Assembly: GCF_003051105.1 (NCBI RefSeq)
Contig: NZ_QAOO01000014.1
Coordinates: forward strand, 28,592-92,591
Direction of reading: 5' to 3'
Length of the DNA stretch: 64,000 bases
Origin: Nitrosomonas nitrosa
Lineage (GTDB): Bacteria; Pseudomonadota; Gammaproteobacteria; Burkholderiales; Nitrosomonadaceae
Below, in pieces: positions 27,932 to 38,615 of this stretch. Each line of letters starts with the position of its first letter. Position 1 is the first letter of the stretch. The notes beneath the pieces were generated by a model. It was not told the DNA's origin, ran no database searches, and worked only from the letters and a program-made list of their open reading frames with translations. The position numbers and the translations under genes were made by a program.

Positions 27932-28869
27932 AAAAAATTCTGGAGACGATTAATCATCTCTTTGGTCTAAATGGACATGATGTTTTGTTACTGCGAGCAT
28001 AGGAGTGAGCTCATATCTCCAGGACAGCGTAGTGAGCGGGTCAGTGTTGAACCATGCGATGAGTGCCATGTCTCTTATTAAGCAACAGGGAGCCAATCAA
28101 TTTTGTTCTTATTCTCCAGAACTTATCACTGTTGAGAAAGATTTCCGGTTGGCGCTGAAGAATGGGGCGTTGCAAATTTTTTTAACCTATCGTCGATGTT
28201 CGATCCGGCCGTATCGTTCGGATGAGGGCGCTTGCACGCTGGAAGCATCCAGATCGCGGCTATATATCTCCAGCAGAATTTATACCGTTAGCTGAGCGTA
28301 TTGGTTTGAATGCGCCGTTGGGGGAGTTCGTATTGCGAAGGGCGTGCGAGGTGGCGGCTGATTTTGCAAAAGCCAATCAATTGATCGGTGTGTCTGTCAA
28401 TGTGGCCCCGCGGCAGCAATTGCATAAGGATTTTATAGCGACAATTGAACGGGCAATGAAGGATACTGACTTGCCCGCTAGTTTACTGCTACTGGAGATG
28501 ACGAAAAGTATGGTCGTCAGTGATATGGTGCGGACAGCTGAGTTGCTTACTCACCTTAAGGCATTAGGTGTATCGATTGCACTCTACGAGTAATTTTACT
28601 ATTTCGCATACCATTATTGGTTTAGGCAAAATTTAGGTATAACTGTTATTGCAGAAGGTGTTGAAACAGTGCAGCATATGCGAATTCTGCGTGAACAGGG
28701 CTGTTTCTTACATCAAGGCTATTATTTCAGCCGGCCCGCGCCGATCGTTGAGTTTTGGTCGCTCATCGAAGGAAGTGATCGAAAATTATTTCTCTATGTT
28801 GTGCAGCGATTGAATCGGATCTTGAGCAAAAAACGAATTGAGGGCGCCTCTAACAATTCAGAGTCTTAA
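27932..28869 (+). pseudogene. Broken GGDEF-EAL protein
   Basis: Pieces of one cyclic-di-GMP enzyme can be read across shifting frames. They are AQKILETINH (about 27933), then after a one-base shift TASIGVSSYLQDS and KQQGANQFCSYSPEL (end of a GGDEF domain). After a second shift near 28180 comes VDVRSGRIV and ALARWKHPDRGYISPAEFIPLAERIG (EAL domain start). The EAL frame stops at 28593 just where DDFGTGYSSL should follow, then ITVIAEGVETVQHMRIL and GYYFSRPAPIVEFW resume the domain end. At least two frameshifts, a deletion and an EAL-to-RAL change show it is not functional. Confidence 0.8.
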
Positions 28870-29014
28870 CCAAGATGAGGCGAGAGCAATAAATGTTGGC
28901 GCAACCTATACTGAATAGGTAAGGAAACATTTTTTGTAGACAACGATGTATTGTGACGAAATATATGAGCGGTACCCTTGAGATTTTGAAATTTGACAAC
29001 GGAAGGAGCCTGCA

Positions 29015-29509
29015 ATGATTGATAATTTGAGTTTTCAGAAAAGAATTTGGTTTTTCATGTCGATTTCGGCGTTATTGCTTGCCTCTCCTTGTTTGATGGC
29101 GGAGAAGATTGGCAGTGTGTCTACTAAATTCAAGATCCTGGGTGCGAACGATAAAATTGTGATTGAGGCATTCGATGATCCCGATATCGTGGGTGCTACA
29201 TGCTATCTAAGCCGGGCAAAGACGGGAGGGATCAGTGGCACGGTGGGGGTGGCCGAGGATACTTCTGATGCTTCGATAGCTTGTCGACAGGTAGGGCCGA
29301 TCGAGTTACCCGAAAATGTGAAAAATGGACAGAAAGATGGCAAGGAAGTCTTTAAGAAGAGCACTTCGCTATTATTTAAATCCCTGCAAGTGGTTCGATT
29401 TTATGATCCAAAACGTAATGTACTGATTTATCTTGCTTACAGTGACAGAATCATCGAAGGGTCACCTAAAAACAGTATATCGACTATTCCCATTATGCCT
29501 TGGCGCTAA
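29015..29509 (+). CDS. creA: CreA family periplasmic protein
   Basis: A 164-residue protein with a signal peptide (hydrophobic 13-29, cleavage probably after CLMA) followed by the CreA domain: [38 protein letters not shown] and a conserved second cysteine in [11 protein letters not shown]. The two cysteines could form a disulfide. CreA-family proteins are widespread in proteobacteria and have no firmly established role. GGAAGGAG precedes the ATG by seven bases. It is a healthy gene directly after the pseudogene stretch. Confidence 0.92.
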   Translation: MIDNLSFQKRIWFFMSISALLLASPCLMAEKIGSVSTKFKILGANDKIVIEAFDDPDIVGATCYLSRAKTGGISGTVGVAEDTSDASIACRQVGPIELPENVKNGQKDGKEVFKKSTSLLFKSLQVVRFYDPKRNVLIYLAYSDRIIEGSPKNSISTIPIMPWR

Positions 29510-29559
29510 CTAAATCATTGGGAATCATGTAGGTAATGAAAGTAAGCGTATTCGTTTCG

Positions 29560-29587
29560 TTGATGGTATTTAAACTTCCGCTATAAT
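29560..29587 (+). promoter_or_regulatory. Sigma-70 promoter for hemA-prfA
   Basis: TTGATG (29560-29565) and a perfect TATAAT (29582-29587) are separated by 16 bases. Transcription would begin near 29594, about 34 bases before the hemA ATG. No competing terminator or hairpin is seen in the 118-bp spacer. Confidence 0.55.
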
Positions 29588-29627
29588 TACGCTTTTTCGA
29601 TTTTTAGCTATTTAAAGATCATCATCC

Positions 29628-30881
29628 ATGCAGCTATTTGCTTTTGGTATCAATCATAATACAGCGCCGTTAAGCATCCGTGAACAGGTTTCATTTCCTG
29701 AAGATAAAATGGAGCATGCTCTGCATGATCTGGTTGGGCATCATGCCGTGAAGGAAGCAGCCATCGTCTCAACTTGTAATCGTACCGAAATATACTGTAA
29801 TACAGAAAAACCCGATGCTGCTGTCTGCTGGCTAACGGATTTTCATCGATTACCGGAACGCGAGCTGGAGCCTTATCTTTACCGCTTGCCCCGTGAGCTG
29901 GCTGTCAAACATGCTTTTAGAGTGGCAAGCGGGCTGGATTCGATGGTGATCGGTGAGCCGCAGATACTTGGGCAGATGAAGAATGCGATCAAATCGGCAG
30001 AGAATGCAGGTACGCTGGGGTTATTGTTGCATAAATTGTTTCAGCGTACTTTTTTTGTGGCCAAGGAGGTACGCACATCTACTGAGATTGGCGCTTGTTC
30101 CGTCTCTATGGCGGCAGCGGCAGCACGCTTAGCGGAGCGCATATTTGGTGAAATCAGCGAGCAAAATGTGCTCTTTATCGGTGCTGGCGAGATGATTGAA
30201 TTATGCGCGACTCATTTTGCTGCCAAGCGTCCAAAGCGGATTACGGTTGCCAATCGTACGGTCGAACGTGCAGAAGCGCTGTCGCGACGATTTGGAGCGC
30301 GCCCTATTTCACTCAGTGAATTACCTGAGCAACTTGCACTGCACGATATTGTGGTGACTTGTACAGCGAGTCCGCTACCTATTCTTGGTAAAGGTATGTT
30401 GGAGCGCGCTATCAAAATTCGTAAACACCGGCCAATTTTTATTGTCGACTTGGCGGTCCCCAGGGATGTCGAGCTGGAAGTTGCGGATCTGGACGATGTT
30501 TTCCTTTATTACGTGGATGATCTGGCTGATATTGTCAAGGAAGGATTGGATTCGCGCATGAGTGCGGTCGCACAGGCCGAAACCATCATCGAATCCAATG
30601 TGGTCGATTTCATGCGCTGGCTGGCAGCGCGCGAATTAGTGCCAACTATCCGTGCTTTACGAGATCAGGCCGAGCGATTCCGGCGGCACGAATTGGTACG
30701 TGCTCAGAAACTACTGGCAAAAGGCGAAGATCCTGAAAAAATTCTCGAATCACTCAGTAACGGTCTGACCAATAAGTTTTTACACCTGCCCTCCAGTCTG
30801 CTGAATCATGCTGCTGATGATGAACGCGAGAAGCTGGTCGAACTGATCAATCGGTTATATCAACTACATTACCCACAATGA
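29628..30881 (+). CDS. hemA: Glutamyl-tRNA reductase
   Basis: Reduces glutamyl-tRNA(Glu) to glutamate-1-semialdehyde, the first committed step of heme synthesis by the C5 pathway. The 417 residues contain the catalytic C50 in [23 protein letters not shown], the NADPH loop [17 protein letters not shown], and the C-terminal dimerisation helix. Its stop overlaps the prfA start by four bases (30878-30881), the classic hemA-prfA coupling of proteobacteria. Confidence 0.98.
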   Translation: MQLFAFGINHNTAPLSIREQVSFPEDKMEHALHDLVGHHAVKEAAIVSTCNRTEIYCNTEKPDAAVCWLTDFHRLPERELEPYLYRLPRELAVKHAFRVASGLDSMVIGEPQILGQMKNAIKSAENAGTLGLLLHKLFQRTFFVAKEVRTSTEIGACSVSMAAAAARLAERIFGEISEQNVLFIGAGEMIELCATHFAAKRPKRITVANRTVERAEALSRRFGARPISLSELPEQLALHDIVVTCTASPLPILGKGMLERAIKIRKHRPIFIVDLAVPRDVELEVADLDDVFLYYVDDLADIVKEGLDSRMSAVAQAETIIESNVVDFMRWLAARELVPTIRALRDQAERFRRHELVRAQKLLAKGEDPEKILESLSNGLTNKFLHLPSSLLNHAADDEREKLVELINRLYQLHYPQ

Positions 30882-31957
30882 ATAAAAGTATTGCAGAGCG
30901 GCTCACTCGCCTGAGTGTGCGGCTGGAGGAATTGGATCGGCTATTAAGTAGTGAGAAAATTACGGCAGATATGGATAATTATCGCAAACTGACTCGTGAA
31001 CGTGCCGAGATCGAACCAGTGGTCGAGCTGTATCAAGCACATCAGCAGACTCAGTTAGACATCCAGACTGCAAGAGAAATGAGTGCAGATCCTCAGATGC
31101 GTGATTTTGCCGATGCTGAAATTGTGACGGGTAAAGAGAAGCTGCAAAAGATTGAGACGGAACTACTCAAGCAGCTCTTGCCCAAGGACCCCAATGATGA
31201 CCGTAATATTTTCCTGGAAATCCGCGCGGGCACAGGGGGAGACGAATCGGCTTTATTTGCCGGTAATCTGTTTCGGATGTATGCACGCTTTGCCGAGCGG
31301 CAAGGTTGGCAGGTCGAAATCATTTCGCAAAGCCCGTCGGACGTAGGCGGGTATAAGGAAATTATCGCCAGAATTATCGGGTATGGTGCATACTCCCGGC
31401 TCAAGTTTGAGTCTGGTGGACATCGGGTGCAACGGGTACCTGTAACCGAAACTCAAGGAAGGGTGCACACGTCTACCTGTACGGTGGCGGTCATTCCAGA
31501 AGCAGATGAAATTACCGGTGTCGAACTGAATCCTGCCGATTTGAGAATCGATACATTCCGCGCATCGGGCGCGGGTGGACAACATATCAACAAAACGGAT
31601 TCTGCGGTACGTATTACCCACTTACCAACGGGTATCGTTGTCGAATGTCAGGAAGGGCGCTCCCAGCATAAAAACAAAGCGCAAGCGATGAGTGTTCTGG
31701 CGGCGCGAATTCTGGATAAGCAAATGCGTGAGCAACAAGCAGAGCAGGCGGCAACGCGTAAATCACTGGTAGGGACTGGGGAACGTTCCGAACGGATTCG
31801 TACCTATAACTTTCCGCAGGGGCGTGTGACCGATCACCGCATTAATCTTACCCTTTATAAAATGGACCAGATTATGGATGGCGATATCGATGAGCTTTGC
31901 TCGGCACTGGTAGCCGAGCATCAAGCGGAACAGCTTGCGTCCATGATGGAAAAATGA
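30878..31957 (+). CDS. prfA: Peptide chain release factor 1
   Basis: Recognises UAA and UAG stop codons and triggers peptide release. The 359 residues include the GGQ loop in [17 protein letters not shown] and the stop-recognition P-V-T tripeptide in [18 protein letters not shown], the RF1-type signature. It overlaps hemA by four bases and is followed after 134 bp by prmC, whose product methylates the GGQ glutamine. Confidence 0.98.
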   Translation: MNKSIAERLTRLSVRLEELDRLLSSEKITADMDNYRKLTRERAEIEPVVELYQAHQQTQLDIQTAREMSADPQMRDFADAEIVTGKEKLQKIETELLKQLLPKDPNDDRNIFLEIRAGTGGDESALFAGNLFRMYARFAERQGWQVEIISQSPSDVGGYKEIIARIIGYGAYSRLKFESGGHRVQRVPVTETQGRVHTSTCTVAVIPEADEITGVELNPADLRIDTFRASGAGGQHINKTDSAVRITHLPTGIVVECQEGRSQHKNKAQAMSVLAARILDKQMREQQAEQAATRKSLVGTGERSERIRTYNFPQGRVTDHRINLTLYKMDQIMDGDIDELCSALVAEHQAEQLASMMEK

Positions 31958-32091
31958 GCATCGGCAAAGTAAAACGGCAAATCGATGGGTTCCTGGATAA
32001 CCTTTACAAAATAATCGTACAGACTAACAACGCTACTGAGCGCGCGTATGGTTTTACTAAAGCGGCCTCCTCAGATCATTATTGAGCTGAA

Positions 32092-32937
32092 ATGCAAAGC
32101 ACGATTGCACAGGCGCTGCAAGATGCGCGGCATCATATAGAAGATTTGGAAGCCCGCTTATTATTGCAATGTGTGTTAAATGTAGATGCTGTTTATCTGG
32201 CTGCTTACCCTGATCGCAATTTAAATTCCAGGCAGCAAGAAGCCTATCGGTCGCTGATTGCTAAACGCATAAGGGGCGAACCGGTTGCTTATCTTGTAGG
32301 CGAGCGTGAATTCTATGGCTTAACTTTTAAAGTCACACCGGCCGTGCTGATTCCTCGACCTGAAACGGAGTTGCTGGTAGAGATTGCACTGTCGCGTATC
32401 CCAAATGAACGAGTTTGCCGCATCCTGGATTTAGGGACAGGCAGTGGCGCAATCGCAATCACCATTGCCAAACTTCGGCCACATGCGCAAGTGATTGCAG
32501 TTGATTGTTCTTCTGAGGCGCTAACCGTTGCACGTATAAACGCACAAAATTTGGGTGTAAGCAATGTACGCATGCTCTCTGGGGATTGGTTTGCTACCTT
32601 AGGTCCGCAGCAATTCGATTTGATTGTATCCAATCCACCCTACGTTGCGGAAGGAGACCCCCATCTCAGCGAGGGAGATCTACGTTTTGAACCGATTATT
32701 GCGCTGACGGCACAAGAGGAGGGGTTGGCCGCTATTCGCCATATTGTCGCAAACTCACTTCATTTTATGGCGCCTGGGGGGTGGCTGCTACTGGAACATG
32801 GCTATAACCAAGCCCCTATTTGCCGGCAATTGCTGGCCGAGTCGGATTTTAGAAATATTTTTACTTGCCCAGATTTAGCCGGGATACCACGCGTGAGCGG
32901 TGGGCAACATTATGATCGTACGCGCGCGACAAGCTAG
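32092..32937 (+). CDS. prmC: Release factor glutamine methyltransferase
   Basis: Methylates the glutamine of the GGQ loop in release factors, using S-adenosylmethionine. The 281 residues have the SAM loop ILDLGTGSGAIAITIA (about 112-127) and the substrate-binding N-P-P-Y tetrad in LIVSNPPYVAEGDPHL. The N-terminal helical domain is complete. Position behind prfA supports the assignment. The 134 bp between prfA and prmC has no convincing gene. Confidence 0.97.
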   Translation: MQSTIAQALQDARHHIEDLEARLLLQCVLNVDAVYLAAYPDRNLNSRQQEAYRSLIAKRIRGEPVAYLVGEREFYGLTFKVTPAVLIPRPETELLVEIALSRIPNERVCRILDLGTGSGAIAITIAKLRPHAQVIAVDCSSEALTVARINAQNLGVSNVRMLSGDWFATLGPQQFDLIVSNPPYVAEGDPHLSEGDLRFEPIIALTAQEEGLAAIRHIVANSLHFMAPGGWLLLEHGYNQAPICRQLLAESDFRNIFTCPDLAGIPRVSGGQHYDRTRATS

Positions 32938-33089
32938 CTGTTAGAATATGACCATGGGGTACGTTGCTAGATTAGAACATCATGGCAAACTATATTAATT
33001 CTGGTCAGAAACAGAACCATACGGTTGATGAGTTATCCAATCACCAAGCGGGCTTTCAAAAAATTATCTTGTAAGGAGGATATCAAGAC

Positions 33090-33404
33090 GTGAACGCGAA
33101 TGAATTGATTGAGCAGCAAATAAATTCCAACCCTGTTGTGCTTTATATGAAAGGTACGCCACAGTATCCACAATGCGGGTTTTCCGCCAATGCTGTGAAA
33201 ATACTCAACGCATGTGGTGTTCAAGATTTTTATGCGGTAGATGTACTGGCTGATCCAGAAATTCGCCAAGGAATTAAAGATTACTCCAACTGGCCGACGA
33301 TACCACAGCTTTATATTAATGGTGAGTTTATCGGCGGTTCAGATATCATGACCGAGATGTATCAGAATGGAGAACTTCAGAAATTACTCGAGAAGGAAAG
33401 TTGA
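33090..33404 (+). CDS. grxD: Monothiol glutaredoxin, Grx4 type
   Basis: A 104-residue CGFS glutaredoxin with the active cysteine C29 in YPQCGFSANAVKIL, and WPTIPQLYINGEFIGGSDI as the glutathione-binding region. Members carry or deliver [2Fe-2S] clusters. The GTG start is chosen because a strong AAGGAGGA (33073-33080) lies nine bases upstream. The 3' end faces yqaA, and a hairpin separates the two. Confidence 0.96.
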   Translation: MNANELIEQQINSNPVVLYMKGTPQYPQCGFSANAVKILNACGVQDFYAVDVLADPEIRQGIKDYSNWPTIPQLYINGEFIGGSDIMTEMYQNGELQKLLEKES

Positions 33405-33409
33405 TGTAA

Positions 33410-33441
33410 TCAGCTAATCCCTTGCTGAGGGGGTTAGCTGA
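33410..33441. repeat. Inverted repeat between convergent grxD and yqaA
   Basis: TCAGCTAATCCC (33410-33421) pairs with GGGGTTAGCTGA-type sequence (33430-33441) over 12 positions including one G-T, with an eight-base loop. The right arm contains the yqaA stop codon. There is no T-run on either side, so it is not a standard terminator, though position between convergent genes suggests transcript-end function. Confidence 0.6.
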
Positions 33442-33853
33442 TGGCAGTGGCAATGACCCAGTAGCGTACGAATTTGCCAACCGCGATGAAAATGACAGCC
33501 CAGAACCAGTGAATACGCAGCCAGCCTGCAGCCACACACAAGATATCGCCAATCAAGGGTAACCAAGAAAAAAAGAGAATCGGCGCACCATGATGGCGTG
33601 TCCATTCCAATCCACGGGTTTTATGGCCGATTTTGTTCAGCATGGCTTTCTCATCCGGCAGAAGGCGGCCTATTACATAAGAGCTCATCCCGCCCAACGT
33701 ATTGCCGACAGTCGCCACGCCTAATGCGGACGCATAGAGCTCGGGATAGACCATCAGTACCCCGACGAGCACTGCTTCCGAGCCACCTGGAAGGAGGGTT
33801 GCCGCTAGAAAACTACTGGTGAATAACGCCAGCAAACTTGATTGTTCATCCAT
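33434..33853 (-). CDS. yqaA: YqaA family membrane protein (DedA/SNARE-associated type)
   Basis: A 139-residue inner-membrane protein similar to E. coli YqaA, with about four hydrophobic segments. It has FTSSFLAATLLPGGSEAVLV at the N-terminus, TVGNTLGGMSSYVIGRLLP, and the family motif FFSWLPLIGDILCVAAGWLR. It is a short relative of the DedA/VTT superfamily, some members of which move lipids. A specific role for YqaA is not known to me. The ATG at 33851-33853 is the first start in the frame. Confidence 0.9.
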   Translation of the reverse strand: MDEQSSLLALFTSSFLAATLLPGGSEAVLVGVLMVYPELYASALGVATVGNTLGGMSSYVIGRLLPDEKAMLNKIGHKTRGLEWTRHHGAPILFFSWLPLIGDILCVAAGWLRIHWFWAVIFIAVGKFVRYWVIATAIS

Positions 33854-34060
33854 GAAAATACTGAAGAGTGCGAATTGATTTGCTTATGTTCCCAGAGTTA
33901 TCCGGGAACATAAGTCTAAGTTCTTTGTGAAAGAATGATTCAAAAGGCCAGCTGGCAATTTTCTAAGCCAACATCTTAAAAATATAAATTATAACGCCTA
34001 AAGCCATGTGACTGCTGGCTCTTTTAGAAATGATACGTATTAAATGTTTCTTGGGAGGCT

Positions 34061-36334
34061 TCAAGCGGCAAGTCTTTCACGCAGGATACGGGCGGCATGT
34101 ACCATCTTTTTCAATGCGGCTTGCGTTTCCGGCCAACCGCGTGTTTTCAGACCACAATCTGGATTGACCCATAATTGCCGGGGTTGGATATGTTGCAACG
34201 CTTTTTCCAGCAACATCAGCATTTCATGGGTATCGGGAATACGTGGAGAATGGATGTCATACACGCCTGGCCCAATTTCGTTGGGATACGCAAACCGAAC
34301 GAATGCATCCAATAATTCCATACGCGAGCGTGAAGTTTCGATGGTAATGACATCTGCGTCCATTGCGGCAATGGCGGGCAAAATATCGTTGAACTCCGAA
34401 TAGCACATATGCGTATGAATCTGTGTTTCGTCTTTTACACCGGCACTCGCAATACGAAAGGCCCTGACTGCCCATTGCAAGTATTCATCCCAGGCTGATC
34501 GTTTCAGCGGAAGTCCTTCGCGAAAGGCAGGTTCATCGATTTGGATCATGCCAATGCCAGCCTGTTCTAGATCGATGACTTCATCTCGAATAGCCAGGGC
34601 AAGTTGTAGCGCTGTCTCTGAGTAGGGTTGGTCGTCACGCACGAAGGACCACATCAGCATGGTAACCGGCCCCGTCAGCATGCCTTTGACCGGTTTGTGG
34701 GTCAGGCTTTGGGCATAACTGATCCAATTGACCGTCATGGCTTCTGGCCGGTAAATATCCCCGTAAAGAATTGGAGGCTTGACGCACCTTGAGCCATAGC
34801 TCTGTACCCAACCATGATCGGTAAAAGCATAACCCCACAATTGCTCTCCAAAGTATTCGACCATATCGTTTCGCTCGGCTTCACCATGCACGAAAACGTC
34901 GAGCCCAATTTCTTCCTGTTTTTTGATGATTTCCCGAATTTCAGCACGCATAGCCTCGAGGTAATCCAGGTGACTGAGTTGCCCTTTTCTGAAAGCGGCT
35001 CGTACTTTACGAATCTCGGGTGTTTGTGGGAAAGAGCCGATCGTCGTAGTGGGCAACAGCGGCAATTGAAAGTGCTGTTGCTGCAATAATTGGCGTTGAG
35101 GAAAGGGTTGATGACGCTGGCTATCGCGCTGTGTCAATCTTTTTAATCTTGCTTGTACGACTGGATTGTGTATTCGTTTCGAATTCAGCCTGGTTTGCTT
35201 AGCCTGCGCTGATGATTCCAGAGAAGACTGGATAGCAGCTTTTCCCTGATTTAAACCACGAGCCAGTATCGTAATTTCATTGAGTTTTTGGACGGAGAAA
35301 GCAAGCCAGCTTTTGATCTCGGGATCTAACTGAGTTTCCAGATCGAGATCAACCGGGCAATGTAACAACGAACAGCTTGGGGCAACCCACAGTCGATCAC
35401 CTAGCATTGACTGTGCAGTCGTCAGTGTTTTTAGCGCTTGAGACAGATCAGCACGCCAAACATTGCGTCCATCGATGATGCCAAGCGATAGTATTTTATC
35501 GACAGGGTAATCGGTAAGAAATCGGTCTAGTTGATGCGGCGCACGGCATAAATCGATATGCAAGCCATCGACAGCCAGGGCTTTGAGTCTTTCGGCATGA
35601 TCATCGACTGCATCAAAATAGGTTGTCAACAGTAGTCGTGGTCCATTTCCCTGCAGTGATGAGTAAGCTTCACTCAGCTTTTCTAACCAGATCTCCTCCA
35701 GATCAAGCGCCAAAATGGGTTCGTCTATTTGTACCCACTGGACATCGAGTGCTGCAATTCTAGCTAGAATTGTGCGGTAGGCGGATAGCAGGTGGGGCAG
35801 TAAATCTAGCCGGTGAAAATTAGCTTCAGTTTCTTTGCCTAAGAACAAATAGGTCAACGGCCCAACCAATACCACTTTGGGGGAAATGCCGAGCGCCTGG
35901 GCTTCGGCAATTTCGTCAAATAATTGTGTCGAAGCGACAGTAAACTGGGTCTGTCGGTCGAATTCAGGAACGATATAGTGGTAGTTAGTGTTGAACCACT
36001 TGGTCATTTCCATTGCCGGTTGGTTGGGTGTGCCGCGTGCCATGGCGAAATAAGCATCGAGCGGCGTTGCTTGCTGGCCCAGATCAAAGCGCGCGGGAAT
36101 GGCACCAAGCAATGTTGTCATGTTGAGCATATGATCATAAAGGGAGAAATCCCCGACAGGGATCAAGTCGATACCGATACGTTTTTGTAAAAGCCAGTTT
36201 TCTTCACGAATGGCTTTTGCTCGATCTTGTAGTTGCTGTTCATCGATGTCTTGTCGCCAAAATGATTCGAGTGCCTGCTTTAACTCTCGTCGCGCGCCTA
36301 TACGCGGAAATCCTAGATTGTGTGTCAGAATCAT
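34061..36334 (-). CDS. metE: Cobalamin-independent methionine synthase
   Basis: Transfers methyl from 5-methyltetrahydropteroyl-triglutamate to homocysteine. The 757 residues are the usual length, with N-terminal [17 protein letters not shown] and the second barrel starting near [15 protein letters not shown]. The zinc ligands H642 and C644 (HMCYSEF) and C727 ([11 protein letters not shown]) are present. It diverges from metR across a 116-bp spacer with a MetR box. The 207 bp downstream (33854-34060) is gene-free. Confidence 0.98.
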   Translation of the reverse strand: MILTHNLGFPRIGARRELKQALESFWRQDIDEQQLQDRAKAIREENWLLQKRIGIDLIPVGDFSLYDHMLNMTTLLGAIPARFDLGQQATPLDAYFAMARGTPNQPAMEMTKWFNTNYHYIVPEFDRQTQFTVASTQLFDEIAEAQALGISPKVVLVGPLTYLFLGKETEANFHRLDLLPHLLSAYRTILARIAALDVQWVQIDEPILALDLEEIWLEKLSEAYSSLQGNGPRLLLTTYFDAVDDHAERLKALAVDGLHIDLCRAPHQLDRFLTDYPVDKILSLGIIDGRNVWRADLSQALKTLTTAQSMLGDRLWVAPSCSLLHCPVDLDLETQLDPEIKSWLAFSVQKLNEITILARGLNQGKAAIQSSLESSAQAKQTRLNSKRIHNPVVQARLKRLTQRDSQRHQPFPQRQLLQQQHFQLPLLPTTTIGSFPQTPEIRKVRAAFRKGQLSHLDYLEAMRAEIREIIKKQEEIGLDVFVHGEAERNDMVEYFGEQLWGYAFTDHGWVQSYGSRCVKPPILYGDIYRPEAMTVNWISYAQSLTHKPVKGMLTGPVTMLMWSFVRDDQPYSETALQLALAIRDEVIDLEQAGIGMIQIDEPAFREGLPLKRSAWDEYLQWAVRAFRIASAGVKDETQIHTHMCYSEFNDILPAIAAMDADVITIETSRSRMELLDAFVRFAYPNEIGPGVYDIHSPRIPDTHEMLMLLEKALQHIQPRQLWVNPDCGLKTRGWPETQAALKKMVHAARILRERLAA

Positions 36335-36422
36335 GAATTACTCTTGTTAAATTGTTATGGATAAAGTCATGATTGTGTCGCGTGCTATAATATGAATCAA
36401 ATGAAAATTTTTATCATAACTA

Positions 36423-36435
36423 TGAATATAATTCA
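36423..36435. promoter_or_regulatory. MetR-binding box between metE and metR
   Basis: The sequence TGAATATAATTCA is an exact match to the MetR half-site pattern TGAA-N5-TTCA. A looser copy, TGAA...TCA, lies about 20 bases away near 36402-36416, and a TATAAT is at 36386-36391. In enterics MetR binds such sites in the metE-metR spacer to activate metE with homocysteine. Confidence 0.65.
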
Positions 36436-36450
36436 TGGTGTTATTAGCTT

Positions 36451-37374
36451 ATGATTGAACTACGTCATCTACGGACTTTGCATGCGCTTCAGGAAACAGG
36501 CAGCCTGTCGCTTGCCGCGGAACGAGTCCACCTCACCCAATCAGCACTTTCCCATCAAATCAAGGTATTGCAGGAATATTACAAATTGCCATTGATCCGG
36601 CGGCAGGGGCATGCCATTCAGTTGACCGAACCAGGTAAGCGTCTAGTTCAGCTAGCGGAGAAAGTAATCAAAGAAGTGCAGGCGGCGGAGCGGGATATGG
36701 CTAGATTTTCCCAGCCAACCGGCGGTAGCTTGCGTATCGCCTTGGAATGTCACACTTGTTTTGATTGGCTGATGCCGATCATGGATACCTTTCGTGAACA
36801 TTGGCCAGAAGTAGAATTGGATTTGGTTTCTGGATTTCATGCTGATCCAATCAGGCTGCTCAAGCAAGGTGAGGCGGATATTGTGATTGGCTCCGAAAAC
36901 AAGCCGCAGCGAAGCATTGTTCATCATCCTTTGTTCCGTTTCGAGATTCTGGCCGTACTCGCACCCGGTCATGAGCTTGGCAAAAAGCGGGTTTTGCATG
37001 CTGCAGATTTTGCCAATCAGACACTCATCACCTACCCTGTTCCAGAAGAACGCATCGATCTGATCAGTCATGTGCTGACGCCGGCTGGTATCGTCTGGCA
37101 ACGTAGGACGGCAGAATTGACGATAGCGATCCTACAATTGGTAGCGAGTCGACGTGGTATCGCAGCGTTACCTAACTGGGGTATAAAAAGCTATGTCGAT
37201 CATGATTATGTTATCGCCCGACGGATTGGTACACATGGGCTATGGAGCGATTTGTTCGTATCGACACGCAAAGAAACGGCTGCACTACCCTATTTGCAAG
37301 ATTTTCTGATTACGAGCCGAGATCAATGCTTCACCACCTTGGATGGGATAGTGCCGCTAAGAGCAGATGAATAG
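36451..37374 (+). CDS. metR: LysR-type regulator MetR
   Basis: A 307-residue LysR-family regulator. The N-terminal winged helix-turn-helix (about 1-65) contains ETGSLSLAAERVHLTQSALSHQIK, a typical recognition segment given here in part: LAAERVHLTQSALSHQ. The effector domain follows from about 90 with SLRIALECHTCFDWLMP. The HTCFDWL block and divergent position next to metE identify it as MetR, the homocysteine-responsive activator of metE. Confidence 0.93.
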   Translation: MIELRHLRTLHALQETGSLSLAAERVHLTQSALSHQIKVLQEYYKLPLIRRQGHAIQLTEPGKRLVQLAEKVIKEVQAAERDMARFSQPTGGSLRIALECHTCFDWLMPIMDTFREHWPEVELDLVSGFHADPIRLLKQGEADIVIGSENKPQRSIVHHPLFRFEILAVLAPGHELGKKRVLHAADFANQTLITYPVPEERIDLISHVLTPAGIVWQRRTAELTIAILQLVASRRGIAALPNWGIKSYVDHDYVIARRIGTHGLWSDLFVSTRKETAALPYLQDFLITSRDQCFTTLDGIVPLRADE

Positions 37375-37431
37375 CTAGGGTGCTGTAGTGGGGCAGTATA
37401 TTGACCCATTCAGGCAAGGAAATAACTCGTA

Positions 37432-38415
37432 ATGAGAGGTGAAATGATGGAAATGCCAAAAAATTTACTTTACTTGAATCATCAGATGCTCGAAGGTCTA
37501 ACGCTGACCACTGATGATGTTGTTAGTCGTATTGAGCATCTGTTACGTGGCAGTCGGCAGTCCCTTGCCTGGAATGCGCCGAAGACCGTAATTACGCCGC
37601 CGGATGGCCGTTATATGATGGCGACATTGTCTGCTGCCGATGATCCGCCCTTTTTAGCGGTCAAATCGCTCATGCTCAATCCGCGCAATCGGGAACGCGG
37701 CTTGCCCGATATTAACTCACTGGTAACGTTGCTCGATAGCGATACCGGCTTTCCTATGGCAATCATGGATGGCAATTGGATTACGGCTGTACGAACAGCT
37801 GGACTCAGCGCGGTTGCTGCTACGCGATTGGCAAGACCTGAATCTTGTATTGCTGCATTTATCGGCTGTGGTATTCAGGCGCGTAGTCACTTGCAGGCAT
37901 TTTCTTCCCTGTTTCCATTGAAAGAGGTTCGCGCATTTAGCCGTGGCAGCAAGAATCGTGATGCATTTTGCCAGGCAGTAGAGAAATTAGGTATATCAGC
38001 TGTGGCATGTCGTAATGCCGAGGAAGCGGTGAAAGGGGCGGATCTGGTGATCTCGACCGTAACGCTTTCTCCAACGCTTGTTCCTTTTATCGATGCGCGC
38101 TGGTTGAAAGCAGGGGCGTTTGCCACTACGGTTGATTTGGCAGCTTCTTGGATAAAGGAACACATGCGCACATTTGACCGTATCGTCATCGATGATCTCG
38201 AACAAGAAGCGTATATGCCATCACCGCTAGTCGATGCAAAGTGGGTAGCAGGCGATCTGACTGGGTTGGTGAATGGGGAAGTCGCAGGACGCAGCTCTGA
38301 TGATGAGAAGACCGCTTTTGTTTTTCGTGGGTTGGCACTTGGTGATCTTGCACTTGCCGGCTTGGCGTATCAACGTGCATGTCAGTTGCACAGGGGATAC
38401 CTCATCGAACGATAA
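37432..38415 (+). CDS. Ornithine cyclodeaminase / mu-crystallin family enzyme
   Basis: A 327-residue NAD(P)-dependent enzyme of the ornithine cyclodeaminase family. The Rossmann loop is AAFIGCGIQARSHLQAF (about 142-158), and VRTAGLSAVAATRLARP and DSDTGFPMAIMDGNWITAVR match family positions. Members deaminate ornithine to proline or act as alanine or imine reductases; the substrate cannot be decided from sequence. Two further ATGs at 37444 and 37447 are possible starts. Confidence 0.85.
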   Translation: MRGEMMEMPKNLLYLNHQMLEGLTLTTDDVVSRIEHLLRGSRQSLAWNAPKTVITPPDGRYMMATLSAADDPPFLAVKSLMLNPRNRERGLPDINSLVTLLDSDTGFPMAIMDGNWITAVRTAGLSAVAATRLARPESCIAAFIGCGIQARSHLQAFSSLFPLKEVRAFSRGSKNRDAFCQAVEKLGISAVACRNAEEAVKGADLVISTVTLSPTLVPFIDARWLKAGAFATTVDLAASWIKEHMRTFDRIVIDDLEQEAYMPSPLVDAKWVAGDLTGLVNGEVAGRSSDDEKTAFVFRGLALGDLALAGLAYQRACQLHRGYLIER

Positions 38416-38615
38416 CATTGCGGTATTTCCATCGCTTTAATTTACAGCATCATTGATCATCGAATTAACCGGGATTGCGCCCAGTGATGTTATGCTGCTG
38501 TTGTACAAGCTGATTGACCCTTTATTTTGATGAGCGTAAAGTGACAAGGAGGAAGGCTTAAAGTATTAATTCTTTCCAATTTAAGGGTTTAGCCATTTAA
38601 TAGGAGGAACTTATC

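Noticed and set aside
31897..32085. 62-codon frame between prfA and prmC
   Set aside because: Begins inside prfA out of frame and has no ribosome site; spacer content only.
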